A DNA stretch of 20,963 nucleotides from Bacteroidota bacterium (GTDB taxonomy: Bacteria; Bacteroidota; Bacteroidia; Chitinophagales; Chitinophagaceae): assembly GCA_947441205.1 (NCBI GenBank), contig CANETM010000005.1, positions 1-20,963 of the forward strand, written 5' to 3'. Position numbers and translations under genes: made by a program. Under the pieces are notes generated by a model. The model saw only the letters and a list, made by a program, of their open reading frames with translations, did not search any database and was not told the origin of the DNA. Positions 8,315 to 15,823 of this stretch are shown here, piece by piece; the stretch's first letter is position 1, and each line of letters opens with the position of its first letter.

Positions 8315-8586
8315 AGCTTGCTCACGAGAGCAGACGAGAAACAAAAAAGCAAAAGCAACACATCGTGTTGCTTTAAGGAGCTTTGGGTTAGATCAATGCG
8401 GAGGGGAAGTCGGCGCAACGAAGTGAAGCCGACAATCCCTTTCAAAAACAAGCTTGCTTGATTAAGCGGATGAGCATGAAAAAAGCAAAAGCAACACAAA
8501 GTGTTGCTTTAAGGAGCTTTGGGTTAGATCAATGCGGAGGGGAAGTCGGCGTAATGCAGTGAAGCCGACAATACCTTTAAAATTAT
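8315..8586. repeat. Two-copy tandem repeat, period 136 bp, with conserved hairpins
   Basis: Unit 1 (8315-8450) and unit 2 (8451-8586) align without a gap at a spacing of 136 bases. The first 28 bases are similar but diverged. The following 105 bases (8343-8447 against 8479-8583) differ at about seven positions. Each unit contains a hairpin GCAACAC/GTGTTGC and another, GTCGGC/GCCGAC. Five of the seven differences fall in the two loops and none breaks a stem. Both share GTTAGATCAATGCGGAGGGG between the hairpins. ORFs through it on either strand look like by-products. It may be an extragenic palindromic-type element or a noncoding RNA; its nature is unknown. It lies between the tRNA-Lys terminator and the phosphatase gene. 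Confidence 0.85.
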
Positions 8587-8614
8587 CCCTACTTTTAAGC
8601 CTAAATAATCATGC

Positions 8615-9130
8615 ATGTTTAAGTCTCTTATTTTAACCATCTGCACCCTACTGTTTTTGACATCCGCAATAAATGCTCAAAAACAAAGATTCATTATTAT
8701 AAGGCATGCTGAAAAAGACACCACAGTAAAAGGCTCCCAAATGATGCAAGCAGATCCTCCATTAAACTCAAAGGGTCAAGAAAGAGCCGCATCTTTAATT
8801 CAAAGATTCAAGAAATATAAAATCAGTAAAATTTATTCTACTAATTACAATAGAACTAAATCAACTGTTTTGCCTTTAGCAAATGCTATCGGATTATCAA
8901 TCAATGACTATGACCCTAGACAGTTAAAAGCTTTTGCTGATGAACTACAATTACCTGCAAATAATTCAAAAACAATGCTGATAGTTGGGCACTCTAATAC
9001 AAGCCCAAAATTAGTAAACATGCTTCTAGGCAAGGATATGTATAAGGACTTAGACGACTCTGTTTACAATCAATACTGGATTGTAAAGATAAATGGTCAA
9101 CGTAAACATGCCAAAGTAATTGTTTATTAA
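8615..9130 (+). CDS. Secreted histidine phosphatase family (SixA/phosphoglycerate mutase-like) protein
   Basis: This 171-residue protein has a signal peptide (about 1-21, ending INAQ) and a compact histidine phosphatase domain. The RHG-type motif is R30-H31-A-E-K, where His31 would carry the phosphate. Arg80 follows in STNYNRTKST. The second histidine is H126 in LIVGHSNT. The small size matches SixA-like and related periplasmic members rather than phytases. Members remove phosphate from proteins or small molecules; the substrate is unknown here. An ATG four bases upstream (8611) runs into a stop at once, so ATG 8615 is the start. It follows the tandem repeat and is convergent with the FISUMP gene, 32 bp apart. 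Confidence 0.87.
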   Translation: MFKSLILTICTLLFLTSAINAQKQRFIIIRHAEKDTTVKGSQMMQADPPLNSKGQERAASLIQRFKKYKISKIYSTNYNRTKSTVLPLANAIGLSINDYDPRQLKAFADELQLPANNSKTMLIVGHSNTSPKLVNMLLGKDMYKDLDDSVYNQYWIVKINGQRKHAKVIVY

Positions 9131-9162
9131 AGCAAGCGTCTAAAATCAAAAAGAAATCGAAA

Positions 9163-9846
9163 TTAATCCTTAACGCAACGAATAGTGTAGCCTAATTTTT
9201 TAGATAGGCCACTAAATGTATTCAAATTTGCATTGCCAGAATTCAAGTAGCGAAACAAGGCGTCAGTGCTGCTGCTGCTAGTAGCGGTCCAATAGTAACC
9301 ATCATATAATTTATTATAGAAACTTCCATCACTATTTCGAAACCCACCAGGCAAACCACCAAATCCAGTTTCATTTGTTGCGCCAGTGTTTGGACTATTC
9401 CAATAGGTTGTTCCAGTGATTTTCATTTTACCACCTGCAACACTATTCCCACCTAAACTAGTACCAACAGTAGCCCATTCCGCATCAGTAGGCATATGCC
9501 AGCCAGCAGGAGCTAAACCCCTTGGATCATTCACAGCATACCAGTTATATAGTTTACCATAAATGGCTCCTTCGGCAGCATCATTATTGTAATAACACCA
9601 AGCCCCTGTTGTTAAACCGGCCCAAAGTGTAGGATCAGTTACAAGTGGTATTTCATCCCCATTTCGATAGGTGGTAACCTCTAAATTTTTATTTATCCAT
9701 ATTTGAGAACCAATTGTAATTCCATTATAAATAACTTGAGTAGGAATTGGTTGGGTTATAAAATAATTGTTGGCATGAAAAAACTTTCGCTGCGCACTGC
9801 AAACAAATACAGAAAATACGATGAATAATGTGAGCAGTTTTTTCAT
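9163..9846 (-). CDS. Secreted FISUMP-domain protein
   Basis: The 227-residue protein starts with a signal peptide (1-18, ending CSAQ). Next comes the leader RKFFHANNYFITQPI (20-34), and then a Fibrobacter succinogenes major paralogous (FISUMP) domain from about residue 39 to the end. Diagnostic parts are IGSQIWINKNLEVTTYRNGD (45-64), the GAWCYYNND and YGKLYNWYAV segments, GLAPAGWHMPTDAEW (110-124), GGFRN, YYWTAT and the final GYTIRCVKD. The domain occurs in large paralogous sets of outer-surface proteins in Bacteroidota and Fibrobacteres; its molecular function is not established. The leader is nearly identical to that of the LamG protein encoded just upstream on the same strand, 143 bp away. 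No lipobox or C-terminal sorting domain is visible. Confidence 0.88.
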   Translation of the reverse strand: MKKLLTLFIVFSVFVCSAQRKFFHANNYFITQPIPTQVIYNGITIGSQIWINKNLEVTTYRNGDEIPLVTDPTLWAGLTTGAWCYYNNDAAEGAIYGKLYNWYAVNDPRGLAPAGWHMPTDAEWATVGTSLGGNSVAGGKMKITGTTYWNSPNTGATNETGFGGLPGGFRNSDGSFYNKLYDGYYWTATSSSSTDALFRYLNSGNANLNTFSGLSKKLGYTIRCVKD

Positions 9847-9892
9847 AGTTTGGGCGCTAATTGAAATGAATTAAAATCACTTATCAATGATT

Positions 9893-9910
9893 AGGTTTAA
9901 ATATAAACCT
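9893..9910. repeat. Short inverted repeat upstream of the FISUMP gene
   Basis: AGGTTTA and TAAACCT are separated by four bases, 47 bp or more upstream of ATG 9846. It could be an operator or a small RNA hairpin; only the symmetry is seen. Confidence 0.35.
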
Positions 9911-9989
9911 TTTAATGCCTAACTATTGCATACTGCCCTATTTATTGGGAAATAAACTAGAAATCAGTATTGACATGAGGTCAACATTC

Positions 9990-10742
9990 CTACAACCCAA
10001 ACACTGATTTAAGCGCATTGTAATTTTGTTGAATTTGTGTAGCATCTAATGCTACATTATATGCCCTGAATACAGCAATTTTTCCGTTAAAAAATCTATC
10101 AAAGGCTCCTGCTCCATTTGAATTCCATGCACCAATGGTAAATGGATTTTGCGTTATTGAAGTAGCACTGCCATAGTTTACAGTATTTGTTAAAGCACCA
10201 TTTACATAAAACGAAGTTGTTTTATTTACCTTGGAATAAACAAATGCTATCTGGTACCATGTATTTAAGTTAAATGTGAAAGAAGGGTATCCATCATTAT
10301 TACCATATAATGCTAATTGCAAACTATTCCCACTAAATTGCCAATGAACATAACCTGTACTCCAACCATTTAGATTTGCAATAACCCCGTTACCAGCCAA
10401 TCGATAAATCCAAACTTCATAAGTAAGGTTATCACCTGTAGTAATACCACTTGAAAAACTTGCTCTTGAAGTTGAACCATTAAATACAAGTGCTTTTGGG
10501 CTACTCTCAAATGTTACATTACTTAATGTACCGTTATTACTACCACTTAAGTCATTCCAACTATTCCCAGATCCTATATAACTTGAAGTGTTACCAGCAT
10601 CAAGGTTTAACACCAAACCATTAGTAGTAATTGTAGGTAATATTGGCTGGGTTACGAAATAATTATTGGCATGAAAAAGCTTTCGTTGCGCATTAGATAT
10701 GAATGCTAAAAACAAGAAAGATATGGTGAAGAGTTTTTTCAT
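9990..10742 (-). CDS. Secreted LamG / concanavalin A-like domain protein
   Basis: The 250-residue protein has a signal peptide (1-18, ending SNAQ), then RKLFHANNYFVTQPI (20-34), then a LamG-type jelly-roll domain (about 42-245). Family marks are LVLNLDAGN, the WNDLSGSNNGTLSN segment, LVFNGSTSRASF, YEVWIY, the W-Y-Q-I-A-F-V-Y core strand, SFYVNGALTN, FTIGAWNS, FFNGKIAVFRAYNVALDATQIQQNYNA. Such domains usually bind carbohydrate or protein ligands outside the cell. A -7 box at 10759-10766 gives it its own promoter, downstream of the glycosyltransferase pair. Its leader is shared with the FISUMP protein although the rest of the two proteins is unrelated. Confidence 0.87.
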   Translation of the reverse strand: MKKLFTISFLFLAFISNAQRKLFHANNYFVTQPILPTITTNGLVLNLDAGNTSSYIGSGNSWNDLSGSNNGTLSNVTFESSPKALVFNGSTSRASFSSGITTGDNLTYEVWIYRLAGNGVIANLNGWSTGYVHWQFSGNSLQLALYGNNDGYPSFTFNLNTWYQIAFVYSKVNKTTSFYVNGALTNTVNYGSATSITQNPFTIGAWNSNGAGAFDRFFNGKIAVFRAYNVALDATQIQQNYNALKSVFGL

Positions 10743-10758
10743 ATTTTGTGAGGCAAGG

Positions 10759-10766
10759 CAAAAATA
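10759..10766 (-). promoter_or_regulatory. Candidate -7 box for the LamG gene
   Basis: TATTTTTG on the minus strand matches TAnnTTTG, 17 bases before ATG 10742. A T-rich CTTT lies about 19 bases further up, a partial -33. Confidence 0.5.
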
Positions 10767-10819
10767 TGTATTCTTTATATATTGAAAAGGTTACGTATTA
10801 ACTATTTTAATGATTGCAT

Positions 10820-11575
10820 TTACTTGTGTTTAAACCAGCAAGCATAGTCCATTTCATAGCCTTTAAATATAGTATTCACTGGCTTTCCATGCTTAACTAA
10901 ATGATTATACTTTTTTCGTATTAAATAATTGAAGGCACCCATATCTCCAGTGTAAGCTGTTGTATTAGCAGCATTGTATTGCTCATGAATGGCACTTAAT
11001 TCAATTATAAATTTATACATTACGGTCACCGCTCCTCCCATTATTCCACAATTTAATAAGGTATGATTTTTAAAATCAAACTCATATTGGGAATAATCTG
11101 CAATTTGATCCCTTAAATGTTTTGCATGCTGTTGCATCCATTCATTATCTAATTGAGTAGGTTCATCACCACAAAATATAAACGAGGGATTGTCTATAAA
11201 TAAATTATCAACAAAAGGATTTTTCAAAACAACCACGTCGGACACATCCGTGAAAAAAATATTTTTTACTTGATGCGCATATTTTTTTAAAAACTGAGCG
11301 TACAAAATATACCTAAATACATTTGGATTAAATTTTTTATCATACTCGATTTTCACAAATTGTATATGATTACTTTGATACAATTCGCAAGTTTTTTCAC
11401 TAAAATTATTGTGGAATATAATTCCCTGAAGTCCCATTTGCGTAATGGACATAGCCCAATCAGCTACTAAAGAAAAATCATCATCTGCTAACGTATTGCT
11501 TCTGTTTACATCATATACCCCGGTGATGTGTGTTGCTACAATTAAATTGGGGGATATCTTAAAATTAAGCTCCAA
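10820..11575 (-). CDS. Predicted glycosyltransferase with DxxD motif, TTG start overlapping the upstream GT2 gene
   Basis: About 251 residues. I recognise a GT-A-type nucleotide-sugar transferase rather than a named family. It has an N-terminal strand LIVATHITG, the metal-binding-like FFTDVSDVVVLKNPF (107-121, with D110 and D113), LLNCGIMGG (173-181), TGDMGAFNYLIRKKY (209-223) and a basic C-terminus FKGYEMDYACWFKHK. The NCGIxGG and D-x-x-x-FN elements resemble GT8-like enzymes. The first ATG in frame is at codon 42, inside the domain. The only early start is TTG 11575, which overlaps the end of the GT2 gene by 11 bases. Either translation is coupled with a TTG start, or a frameshift has separated what was one two-domain protein. 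It probably acts on the same glycan as the GT2 enzyme. Confidence 0.72.
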   Translation of the reverse strand: MELNFKISPNLIVATHITGVYDVNRSNTLADDDFSLVADWAMSITQMGLQGIIFHNNFSEKTCELYQSNHIQFVKIEYDKKFNPNVFRYILYAQFLKKYAHQVKNIFFTDVSDVVVLKNPFVDNLFIDNPSFIFCGDEPTQLDNEWMQQHAKHLRDQIADYSQYEFDFKNHTLLNCGIMGGAVTVMYKFIIELSAIHEQYNAANTTAYTGDMGAFNYLIRKKYNHLVKHGKPVNTIFKGYEMDYACWFKHK

Positions 11576-12224
11576 CTTTAATTTTAGATTTAATGGTTCC
11601 CGTTATACTTTCTTTATTATCTCTGTAATAAATATAAGTTCTAAGGTCAACCTTTTTTACTGCATAAGTTTGTTGGACCCTATCAAAAAAATCAGCATCA
11701 GAGGCATACATATTCTTAAACTGAATTTTACTGAACACCTCTTTTTTACCAAACATCGTAGCAAATAAAATACATTCATCTACATGAATTAATTTATTAT
11801 AATCAAATCGGTCTGGTACGAAATAATCATTAGAATTATTAACAACAGTATGTGTGGTTGTATTAATCAAATCATGAGTGCCAATTTCTGCTAAACAGCT
11901 GCTCAAATGGTTGGGTTTATACTCATCATCAGCGTCAATAACAGTAATGTATTTGCTGTTACTTAATTTTACCCCTCTATTGATGGTATCGGATTGGCTT
12001 CTATTTTTGTGACGTAAATAAGTGATTTTATCTTCATGTTCAATGGCATAACTTATGAGTTTATGCTGAATATCCAAATCACTTCCATCATCTAATATAA
12101 TTAACTCAAAATCCGTGAAATCTTGATTCAAAACTGAATCTACTGCTCTTTTGATTAATGCAAATGGCGTATTATAAACAGCCATTAAGACTGTAATAGT
12201 GTATTTAAAGGCTGCAGATTCCAT
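11565..12224 (-). CDS. Glycosyltransferase family 2 protein
   Basis: This is a 219-residue GT-A enzyme. With ATG 12224 as residue 1, it shows ITVLMAVYNTP (10-20), LIILDDGS with D45-D46 (nucleotide binding), the NRSQSDTINRGVKLS segment, and the metal-binding VIDADD (95-100, D97, D99 and D100). A YASDADFFDRV segment stands at the place of the usual ED-x-x-x-R acceptor-side motif. No membrane segments are present, so it acts at the cytoplasmic side on an unknown acceptor. The frame is open to TTG 12242, but that TTG belongs to a -7 promoter box (12240-12247), so the ATG is the start. The stop overlaps the next glycosyltransferase gene by 11 bases, so the two are one unit. Confidence 0.88.
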   Translation of the reverse strand: MESAAFKYTITVLMAVYNTPFALIKRAVDSVLNQDFTDFELIILDDGSDLDIQHKLISYAIEHEDKITYLRHKNRSQSDTINRGVKLSNSKYITVIDADDEYKPNHLSSCLAEIGTHDLINTTTHTVVNNSNDYFVPDRFDYNKLIHVDECILFATMFGKKEVFSKIQFKNMYASDADFFDRVQQTYAVKKVDLRTYIYYRDNKESITGTIKSKIKVGA

Positions 12225-12239
12225 GAATTTAATTATCCG

Positions 12240-12247
12240 CAAATATA
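12240..12247 (-). promoter_or_regulatory. Candidate -7 box for the glycosyltransferase pair
   Basis: TATATTTG on the minus strand fits TAnnTTTG exactly and is followed by C. It is 16 bases before ATG 12224, leaving a leader of about 10 bases. The -33 is weak (TTTC at a longer spacing). Confidence 0.45.
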
Positions 12248-12292
12248 ACCACTTTGTTCTTAAATGCTGAAATCATCTATTTTATGAATATG

Positions 12293-14068
12293 TTATTTAT
12301 TATCGTAAAAACGCCAATCTGTTTTAAAATCTCTTGTTACTGCTTGTTTTGTTAATAATACCCTTAATAATTCAAGGGGCATCGCATTTTCGCGTAATAT
12401 GGCATCATGAAATTCCTTTATTGTCATTTTCTTAGTGTCAACTAATTCCTTTTTCAAGGCATTAAATTGTAAACCACCAACCATATAAGCTAACTGATAC
12501 AATGGCCCATAGTTACTTGTAAAGGAACGACGCACTTCCCCTTCGGCATTAGCTCGCTCATGGCCTACTCGGTCTACTAAATAATCAATGCATTGTTGAG
12601 GTGTCCACTTTCCTAAATGATAATTTAAAGAGAACATGATTCTAGCACAGCGATGCATTCTCCAAAACAACATACCTATTCGCTGTTCAGGTGTTGTCGG
12701 AAACTTCATATCCCATAAAAGTAATTCCCAATACAATGAGTTTCCTTCATTCCAAAAAGGTGTGTTGAAATTTCGATAAGGCTTATATCTATCCGCCATG
12801 AAACCTTGCAAATGATGCCCTGCAATTAATTCATGGTGTACCGTTGAACGAGAGAAATTAGGATTATTACCCCTCATGCTCATCATTTTATCATCATAAT
12901 CCATGGTATTGGTCGGATACGCAATCAATAAAGTTTCACCACCTAAAAAGAAAGGACTCACTAATTGTCTTTCAGGTGACATCATATACATATTCCAAGT
13001 TTCTTCGGCTATTGGTGGGATGGTCAATAAATCGTACTTTTTCAAAAAATCAACTGACTGGTTATATAAATCAAACATCGCTTCGGGTTGTTTGCCAGGA
13101 GCTACATAAGTATTTTTTACTTTTTCCTGTGCGGCTTTCCAATTATCACCAAAACCCATTTCACGTGAAGCTTTTAATAATTCAGCATCACACCAAGCAA
13201 ACTCTTTATTAGCGATATCAAATAACTCCTCAGGTGTGTAGGGGATAAACTCCAATTTTAATTGTCTAATTAATTCTTCTCTTCCAATGGGTTTACCAAT
13301 AATACCACTTCCATCATCTTTTTGATAAGAAACTAATTTTCCCTTTTTCCTTATCGCCGCCGCATAAGTGTTTAATAAACTATCTGTAACAGCATAAGTT
13401 TTAGGAACCCACCAAGTGAATAATGGATCGTACCCATTATAAAAACTATAATAATTTTTTAAACTACTCTGCAACCCTTTAATCGCAGTAGCGGTGTAAT
13501 CTGCCATGGTTAATTCAATACTATCAGCTGTCTTTAATCCAGCAATTGATTTAGCTATTTCTTTATTAATCGAATTTAATTCCTTTGCTACTTCTTGACC
13601 CACAACTTCAATTCCACGTCTGCGCGGTAGCTCCAATTTATAAATACGATCTGAAAAAGGCACATATTTGGCAATGACTTCGTACTTGATTTTTTCCTCC
13701 TTTAATTGATAAGCTTGATCCTCTAAATTTCGCTTGAATAAAATATAATCAACCTTTCCATTAATATCCATTGACGCAAAATCAAGCTTTATCATTTGCT
13801 TTTGATAGTCATCAATTAAACTCAATAATCGCTGACGACGCTCTGGGGTGTTATAACCATTATCCCTTTCACCATGCCTACTTGAAACCGAATAAAAACG
13901 CATAACACTCCCTTTATCTGCTTCATACTGAATCATGATATCAGACATTTCACTTGATTGCTTGTATGGGCTGCTTGTGCTTTGTTGAGCTGAAGCATTT
14001 ATTGTTGGAAATAAAAGCGTTAAATAAATCGCAAAAAATATAGTTTTCATTAAGCTAAATGGTTTCAT
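12293..14068 (-). CDS. Secreted DUF885 family protein, putative metallopeptidase
   Basis: The 591-residue protein has a signal peptide (up to about residue 28, ending NASAQQ) and a nearly all-helical DUF885 domain. The family motif HE-x-x-x-GHHLQ is present as H412-E413-L-I-A-G-H418-H419-L-Q, and E441 in PFWNEGNSLYWE could be the third metal ligand. This arrangement suggests a zinc peptidase working in the periplasm, but few members have been tested. The second ATG (14050, MKTIFFAIYL) gives a more classical signal peptide and may be the true start. A one-mismatch -7 box (TATTTTTA, minus strand, 14106-14113) lies upstream. It is followed 68 bp later by the GT2 gene, which has its own promoter candidate; no functional link is obvious. 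Confidence 0.86.
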   Translation of the reverse strand: MKPFSLMKTIFFAIYLTLLFPTINASAQQSTSSPYKQSSEMSDIMIQYEADKGSVMRFYSVSSRHGERDNGYNTPERRQRLLSLIDDYQKQMIKLDFASMDINGKVDYILFKRNLEDQAYQLKEEKIKYEVIAKYVPFSDRIYKLELPRRRGIEVVGQEVAKELNSINKEIAKSIAGLKTADSIELTMADYTATAIKGLQSSLKNYYSFYNGYDPLFTWWVPKTYAVTDSLLNTYAAAIRKKGKLVSYQKDDGSGIIGKPIGREELIRQLKLEFIPYTPEELFDIANKEFAWCDAELLKASREMGFGDNWKAAQEKVKNTYVAPGKQPEAMFDLYNQSVDFLKKYDLLTIPPIAEETWNMYMMSPERQLVSPFFLGGETLLIAYPTNTMDYDDKMMSMRGNNPNFSRSTVHHELIAGHHLQGFMADRYKPYRNFNTPFWNEGNSLYWELLLWDMKFPTTPEQRIGMLFWRMHRCARIMFSLNYHLGKWTPQQCIDYLVDRVGHERANAEGEVRRSFTSNYGPLYQLAYMVGGLQFNALKKELVDTKKMTIKEFHDAILRENAMPLELLRVLLTKQAVTRDFKTDWRFYDNK

Positions 14069-14372
14069 AGATAGTAGACTTTTGGTCGTGAAAAATTTCG
14101 ACCTTTAAAAATAGTATTTTATGTAATAGCAGTAGCTTAAAAGACAAATTGCTGGAAATTTAAACCATATACAGCCCAATAATTTAAAAAATTCGACTAT
14201 TATTTGGGTTGAAAAAAGAAAACAAATTAGGACTTTGTTTGATTCATCAAAAAATCAAACAAAGCTGTATCAAAATACTTTTGGAGATATTATATTATTG
14301 ACTTTTTAATCGAATTGTTTACTTTGGTTTTAATTACCGTAATAAAATATTTGATTTGGATAAAATTTAAAT
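14069..14372. other. 304-bp AT-rich spacer with two inverted repeats
   Basis: No gene seen. One inverted repeat (14172-14211) pairs CCCAATAAT with ATTATTTGGG, with one bulge. Another (14233-14264) is a perfect 11-bp stem, CTTTGTTTGAT with ATCAAACAAAG, around a 10-base loop. Both lie after the LamG lipoprotein gene on the minus strand. They could end its transcript, but no U-tract follows directly. Confidence 0.5.
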
Positions 14373-15362
14373 CTAATTGGTTGATAAATAGCTAATTTCA
14401 GATTGAGAAAGTACTCGATTATATATTCTGACATCATCTAATTTTCCTTTGTAATATTCTTCGAAATCAATTTGTTTTCCAAAAGATAATATTCCACTTA
14501 AAATATTTGGAGTTATATAATCAACTTTATTGCTAACTGAAAGGATTCCATTTAGATATATACTCATAATTGACCCATCATAAGTTACTGTAATGTATTG
14601 GTATTTGTTTAAAGTTAGTTGGGTTTTTGTATTAGGATAATGATCATATTTCCAAATTAACGCATCAAAGATTGGTGATCCATAGGTATGTGTACCACAT
14701 TCAAAAGCATTTCCATTTTCGGATTTACCAAAACAAACTAGCCATCCGTTTGATGATTCAGGTGATGCCCAAAAACTTACACTAAAAGGATTATTACCTG
14801 TAATTTTATTGAAAGTACTAACAATAATTTTTGAATTTACACCATTAAAATAATAGGCTCTATTATTAATACCATTTCTATCTGTGGTTAATATTGCTCC
14901 AGAATTTATACCATTATTCCCATACCCACTACTATCATTTGAATTACCTGTAAAAGGGTAATAAGCTACCAAACCAGTAGTTAAAGAAAATGGTGGAATT
15001 ATGTTTAATTGCCCTAACAAAGAATTAAATTTTGCTAATAAATCCGCATATTGCTGATTTAAAAGAGATAATTGTGAAGTTAATGAAGCAATATTTGCAT
15101 TTGCAGTAATCATTTGAGAATTAAGTAATGAAATTTGGCTGTTTATAGTATTTAATTGAATTCTAATTGAATCTAAACCCTTATTAATAACTACTATATT
15201 AGTATTTGTTAATGCTAATGCATTAGCCAACGAATCTCTACTTTTTTGTAATGCAGAAATATTGTTATTAATATCATTTATTTGTGGCTGGTAATCAATT
15301 TGTTTTTGGCATGAAAACATAAATGATGAAATAATTAAAATAAATACAGCTATTTTTTTCAT
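14373..15362 (-). CDS. Lipoprotein with coiled-coil stalk and C-terminal LamG domain
   Basis: 329 residues in three parts. The first is a lipoprotein signal with lipobox FMFSC (C18 would be lipidated; the following QKQ does not contain the acidic export signal known from some Bacteroidota). The second is a long coiled coil at about residues 24-120 with regular I/L spacing (INNNISALQ, INSQISLLNSQ, IASLTSQLSLLNQQ) and almost no Pro. The third is a LamG jelly-roll domain (about 128-326), with GLVAYYPFTGNSNDSSGYGN, AYYFNGVNSKI, FSVSFWASPE, YITVTYDGSIMSIYLNG and GKLDDVRIYNRVLSQSEI as family marks. The shape suggests a membrane-anchored stalk carrying a binding head. The gene is divergent from the putative sensor-regulator gene across 461 bp. 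Confidence 0.87.
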   Translation of the reverse strand: MKKIAVFILIISSFMFSCQKQIDYQPQINDINNNISALQKSRDSLANALALTNTNIVVINKGLDSIRIQLNTINSQISLLNSQMITANANIASLTSQLSLLNQQYADLLAKFNSLLGQLNIIPPFSLTTGLVAYYPFTGNSNDSSGYGNNGINSGAILTTDRNGINNRAYYFNGVNSKIIVSTFNKITGNNPFSVSFWASPESSNGWLVCFGKSENGNAFECGTHTYGSPIFDALIWKYDHYPNTKTQLTLNKYQYITVTYDGSIMSIYLNGILSVSNKVDYITPNILSGILSFGKQIDFEEYYKGKLDDVRIYNRVLSQSEISYLSTN

Positions 15363-15823
15363 AAATAATTTTTTATTAAAAGGTTTAATGAATGATGATA
15401 TGATATTGTTACTCCATTAGGTTTTGTATAATAAATAATTGCAGTAAACCATTATTTAATATTTTAATGAAACATATTTATAAACTTTTACTAAATTTCA
15501 AAACAACCACTTTCATTAAAAGGGAACCAAAGTGGAAAAGACCCTAACAATTTCTTCCCCCAAAGAAATTGAAACCGCTAAATATTATATTCAAGGAATT
15601 CCTGGTTCATTTATTTTATTTCAGTTCTAAATTGATTTTTATATTTAACATTTTAGTATAACTAGGTTTCATAATAGGCAGGTTGTTTATATAATATATT
15701 AAAATTGAATAAATATTATATAACAATTCATTACATATAAGGTTATAATAAAATATCTTAATAAAAATCGTAAATTGTAATTACATATGAATAAGTTTAG
15801 AGATATCAAACCTATTTTTAGGT
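15363..15823. other. 461-bp AT-rich divergent intergenic region with two hairpins
   Basis: No convincing gene. Two successive inverted repeats are seen: 15507-15535 (CCACTTT with AAAGTGG) and 15548-15571 (nine pairs, CAATTTCTT with AAGAAATTG, loop CCCCCA). Promoters for the LamG lipoprotein (minus) and the sensor-like gene (plus) must lie here. The nearest -7-like match for the plus gene is TAAGTTTA (15792-15799), with one mismatch and no -33. Regulation by the sensor-like protein itself is only a guess. Confidence 0.5.

Noticed and set aside
8124..8426. Plus-strand ORF of 100 codons
   Set aside because: It runs through the tRNA-Lys and its terminator; the protein is a translation of the tRNA and the repeat.
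8299..8499. Minus-strand ORF of 66 codons in the tandem repeat
   Set aside because: Made of the hairpin repeat sequence, with no domain or start signal; structure is conserved rather than reading frame.
8267..8614. CRISPR array
   Set aside because: Only two units with a 136-bp period, no short regular spacers and no cas genes.
11445..11768. Plus-strand ORF of 107 codons across the glycosyltransferase junction
   Set aside because: Antisense shadow; the minus strand carries clear GT motifs throughout.
15532..15630. Plus-strand 32-codon ORF from GTG 15532
   Set aside because: Too short, overlaps two hairpins, has no recognisable similarity or promoter; kept only as possible debris.
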